Origin: CAYZRJ01 sp964480825
GTDB lineage: Bacteria; Patescibacteriota; WWE3; UBA101185; UBA10185
Length of the DNA stretch: 5,369 nt
Assembly: GCA_964480825.1 (NCBI GenBank)
Contig: CAYZRJ010000043.1
Coordinates: 1 to 5,369 of the forward strand
Direction of reading: 5' to 3'
The notes under the pieces are model-generated. The model saw nothing but the letters and a program-made list of their open reading frames with translations, was not told the origin of the DNA and did not search any database. The translations under genes were made by a program, and so were the position numbers. Positions 4,444-5,369 of this stretch are shown here, piece by piece; position 1 is the stretch's first letter; each line of letters begins with the position of its first letter.

Positions 4444-5369
4444 TTAGTTCAATTTTAGTAAACAAAGGTTTTAACGTGTCACCCACGGCAGTATCGGCCA
4501 ATAAACTCTTTAGATGTTTCATTTCTTTACCGTTTTCCGGCCAAGCTTTTGTCTTGCCATCCAAACCTAAATATCCGTCTAGGCGATCTGTGGCATGAGG
4601 CATCAGAGGATTCATAACATCACGCAGAGCTAAGATAATAACAACAAGTTCGGTCATTACAGTTCTAAACTTCTTAGGATCATTTTTTTTGAGTTCCCAT
4701 ATTCTTTGCCTATCGACAACGCTGTTACCAAAAGAGGCCAGTGCTAGAATTTCGTTTAAATAGTTTCTAAACTCGCACTTGTTTAAATAAATTTTGCTTT
4801 TGTGATATGCGTCTTCAACGGCCTTGACGATGTAGTCGTCAATCTTTATGGTTGCGTCAAATTCTATTTCTTTGGCTATTGATAAAACGCGGTGAATAAA
4901 GTTTCCCAAAGTTGCTACTAAAACACCGTTTACTTTTTCGCCAAAGTCAGACCACGAAAAACTCGAGTCTCTGATCTCAGGCATTATTAAAGTTAAATAA
5001 AATCTAACCGAATCATTGCCATAGGTTTCGACTATATCTTTTGCCGAAATACTTGTACCGCGGCTTTTAGAAAACTGTTTTCCTTCATGATTTAAAAACA
5101 TGTTAATACTTGCTACATCCGGTAAATGCAGTTTTTTGTCGTAAGTCATTATCTGGGCCGGCCAAAAAAGAGTATGAAAAACCAAATTATCCTTTCCCAT
5201 AAAATAGTAATGGTTTAACTTGTCCCCATGCCAAAAACTTTTCCAGTCTTTTTGGTTTTCTTTGCCCCAAAGAATAGACGCCGATAAATAGCCGATTACC
5301 GCGTCAAACCACACGTAAATTCTTTTGGTGTCAACATGGTCAACAATTTTGTCGGCAGACATTCTATCT
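4433..5369 (-). CDS. metG: Methionyl-tRNA synthetase, C-terminal part (5' truncated by window edge)
   Basis: Charges tRNA-Met and initiator tRNA with methionine in the cytoplasm. The frame is open to the right edge, giving 311 residues; the ATG at 5362 is internal. Numbering from that Met, RIYVWFDAVIGYLSAS (14-29) belongs to the methionine pocket region, FMGKDNLVFHTLFWPA (54-69) is the conserved core, and QFSKS (96-100) is the KMSKS loop with Gln for the first Lys and Phe for Met. FSWSDFGEKVN and LGNFIHRVL (about 135-160) start the helical anticodon-binding domain. GNSVVDRQRIW (212-222) carries the anticodon-contacting Trp222, with Ile for the usual preceding Pro. The chain ends soon after PLFTKIE, so no C-terminal EMAPII/Trbp111-like tRNA-binding domain is attached. 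Sequence style is closer to the archaeal/E. coli MetG type than to the Thermus type. The HIGH motif and zinc knuckle are outside the window. It overlaps the convergent matrixin gene by 11 bases. Confidence 0.96.
   Translation of the reverse strand, partial: DRMSADKIVDHVDTKRIYVWFDAVIGYLSASILWGKENQKDWKSFWHGDKLNHYYFMGKDNLVFHTLFWPAQIMTYDKKLHLPDVASINMFLNHEGKQFSKSRGTSISAKDIVETYGNDSVRFYLTLIMPEIRDSSFSWSDFGEKVNGVLVATLGNFIHRVLSIAKEIEFDATIKIDDYIVKAVEDAYHKSKIYLNKCEFRNYLNEILALASFGNSVVDRQRIWELKKNDPKKFRTVMTELVVIILALRDVMNPLMPHATDRLDGYLGLDGKTKAWPENGKEMKHLKSLLADTAVGDTLKPLFTKIELIKT

Noticed and set aside
4417..4463. GTTTAC and GTAAAC inverted arms near the matrixin/metG junction as a terminator
   Set aside because: The six-base arms are AT-rich, separated by about 35 bases, and lack an adjoining T-run, so a stable terminator is unlikely.
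4683..4690. Run of eight T (A8 in the coding strand) in metG as a slippage or phase-variation site
   Set aside because: It encodes ordinary Lys-Lys-Asn codons in frame, and the reading frame stays intact on both sides. AT-rich coding DNA gives such runs by chance.
1..5369. tRNA or rRNA genes, CRISPR arrays, insertion sequences, attachment sites
   Set aside because: Nearly the whole window is conserved protein-coding sequence. The two gaps of 68 and 75 bases hold no cloverleaf, no spaced repeat array and no terminal inverted repeats.

Overview
The window looks like a piece of an AT-rich, strongly streamlined bacterial chromosome. Six genes cover all but 143 of 5369 bases (about 97%). Three of the four gene-to-gene junctions not separated by a promoter region are overlaps: dus and the GIY-YIG gene share 22 bases, the GIY-YIG and cyclophilin genes converge with a 30-base overlap, and the matrixin and metG genes converge with an 11-base overlap. 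The gene set (ADP-forming acyl-CoA synthetase, a small matrixin, archaeal/E. coli-type MetRS, compact housekeeping genes) and the lack of Shine-Dalgarno sequences fit Patescibacteria/CPR, perhaps Microgenomates. That assignment is an inference from gene content, not a database match. No gene contains an in-frame TGA, and TGA ends the acyl-CoA synthetase gene, so the recoded TGA-glycine code is not indicated.

Layout, left to right. (1) The 3' end of a tRNA-dihydrouridine synthase gene on +, followed with overlap by a small YhbQ-like GIY-YIG nuclease gene on +. (2) On -, a membrane-anchored cyclophilin (1318 to 665), with the ADP-forming acetyl/acyl-CoA synthetase gene (3447 to 1387) upstream of it. 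(3) A 75-base divergent promoter region. (4) On +, a membrane-anchored matrixin-type zinc metalloprotease (3523 to 4443) whose catalytic domain is interrupted by a long, symmetric predicted coiled-coil hairpin. (5) On -, the C-terminal part of methionyl-tRNA synthetase, running off the right edge.

The genes do not form one pathway. dus and metG serve tRNA modification and charging. The acyl-CoA synthetase makes ATP from an acyl-CoA, as in fermentative energy metabolism. The cyclophilin and the matrixin are both predicted to be tethered to the membrane and to act outside the cytoplasm, in protein folding and protein cutting respectively.

The two points most worth following are the coiled-coil hairpin inserted in the metalloprotease and the promoter layout. 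All three genes that start in intergenic DNA have a -10 hexamer 6 to 9 bases before the ATG and no usable Shine-Dalgarno sequence, which predicts leaderless mRNAs.
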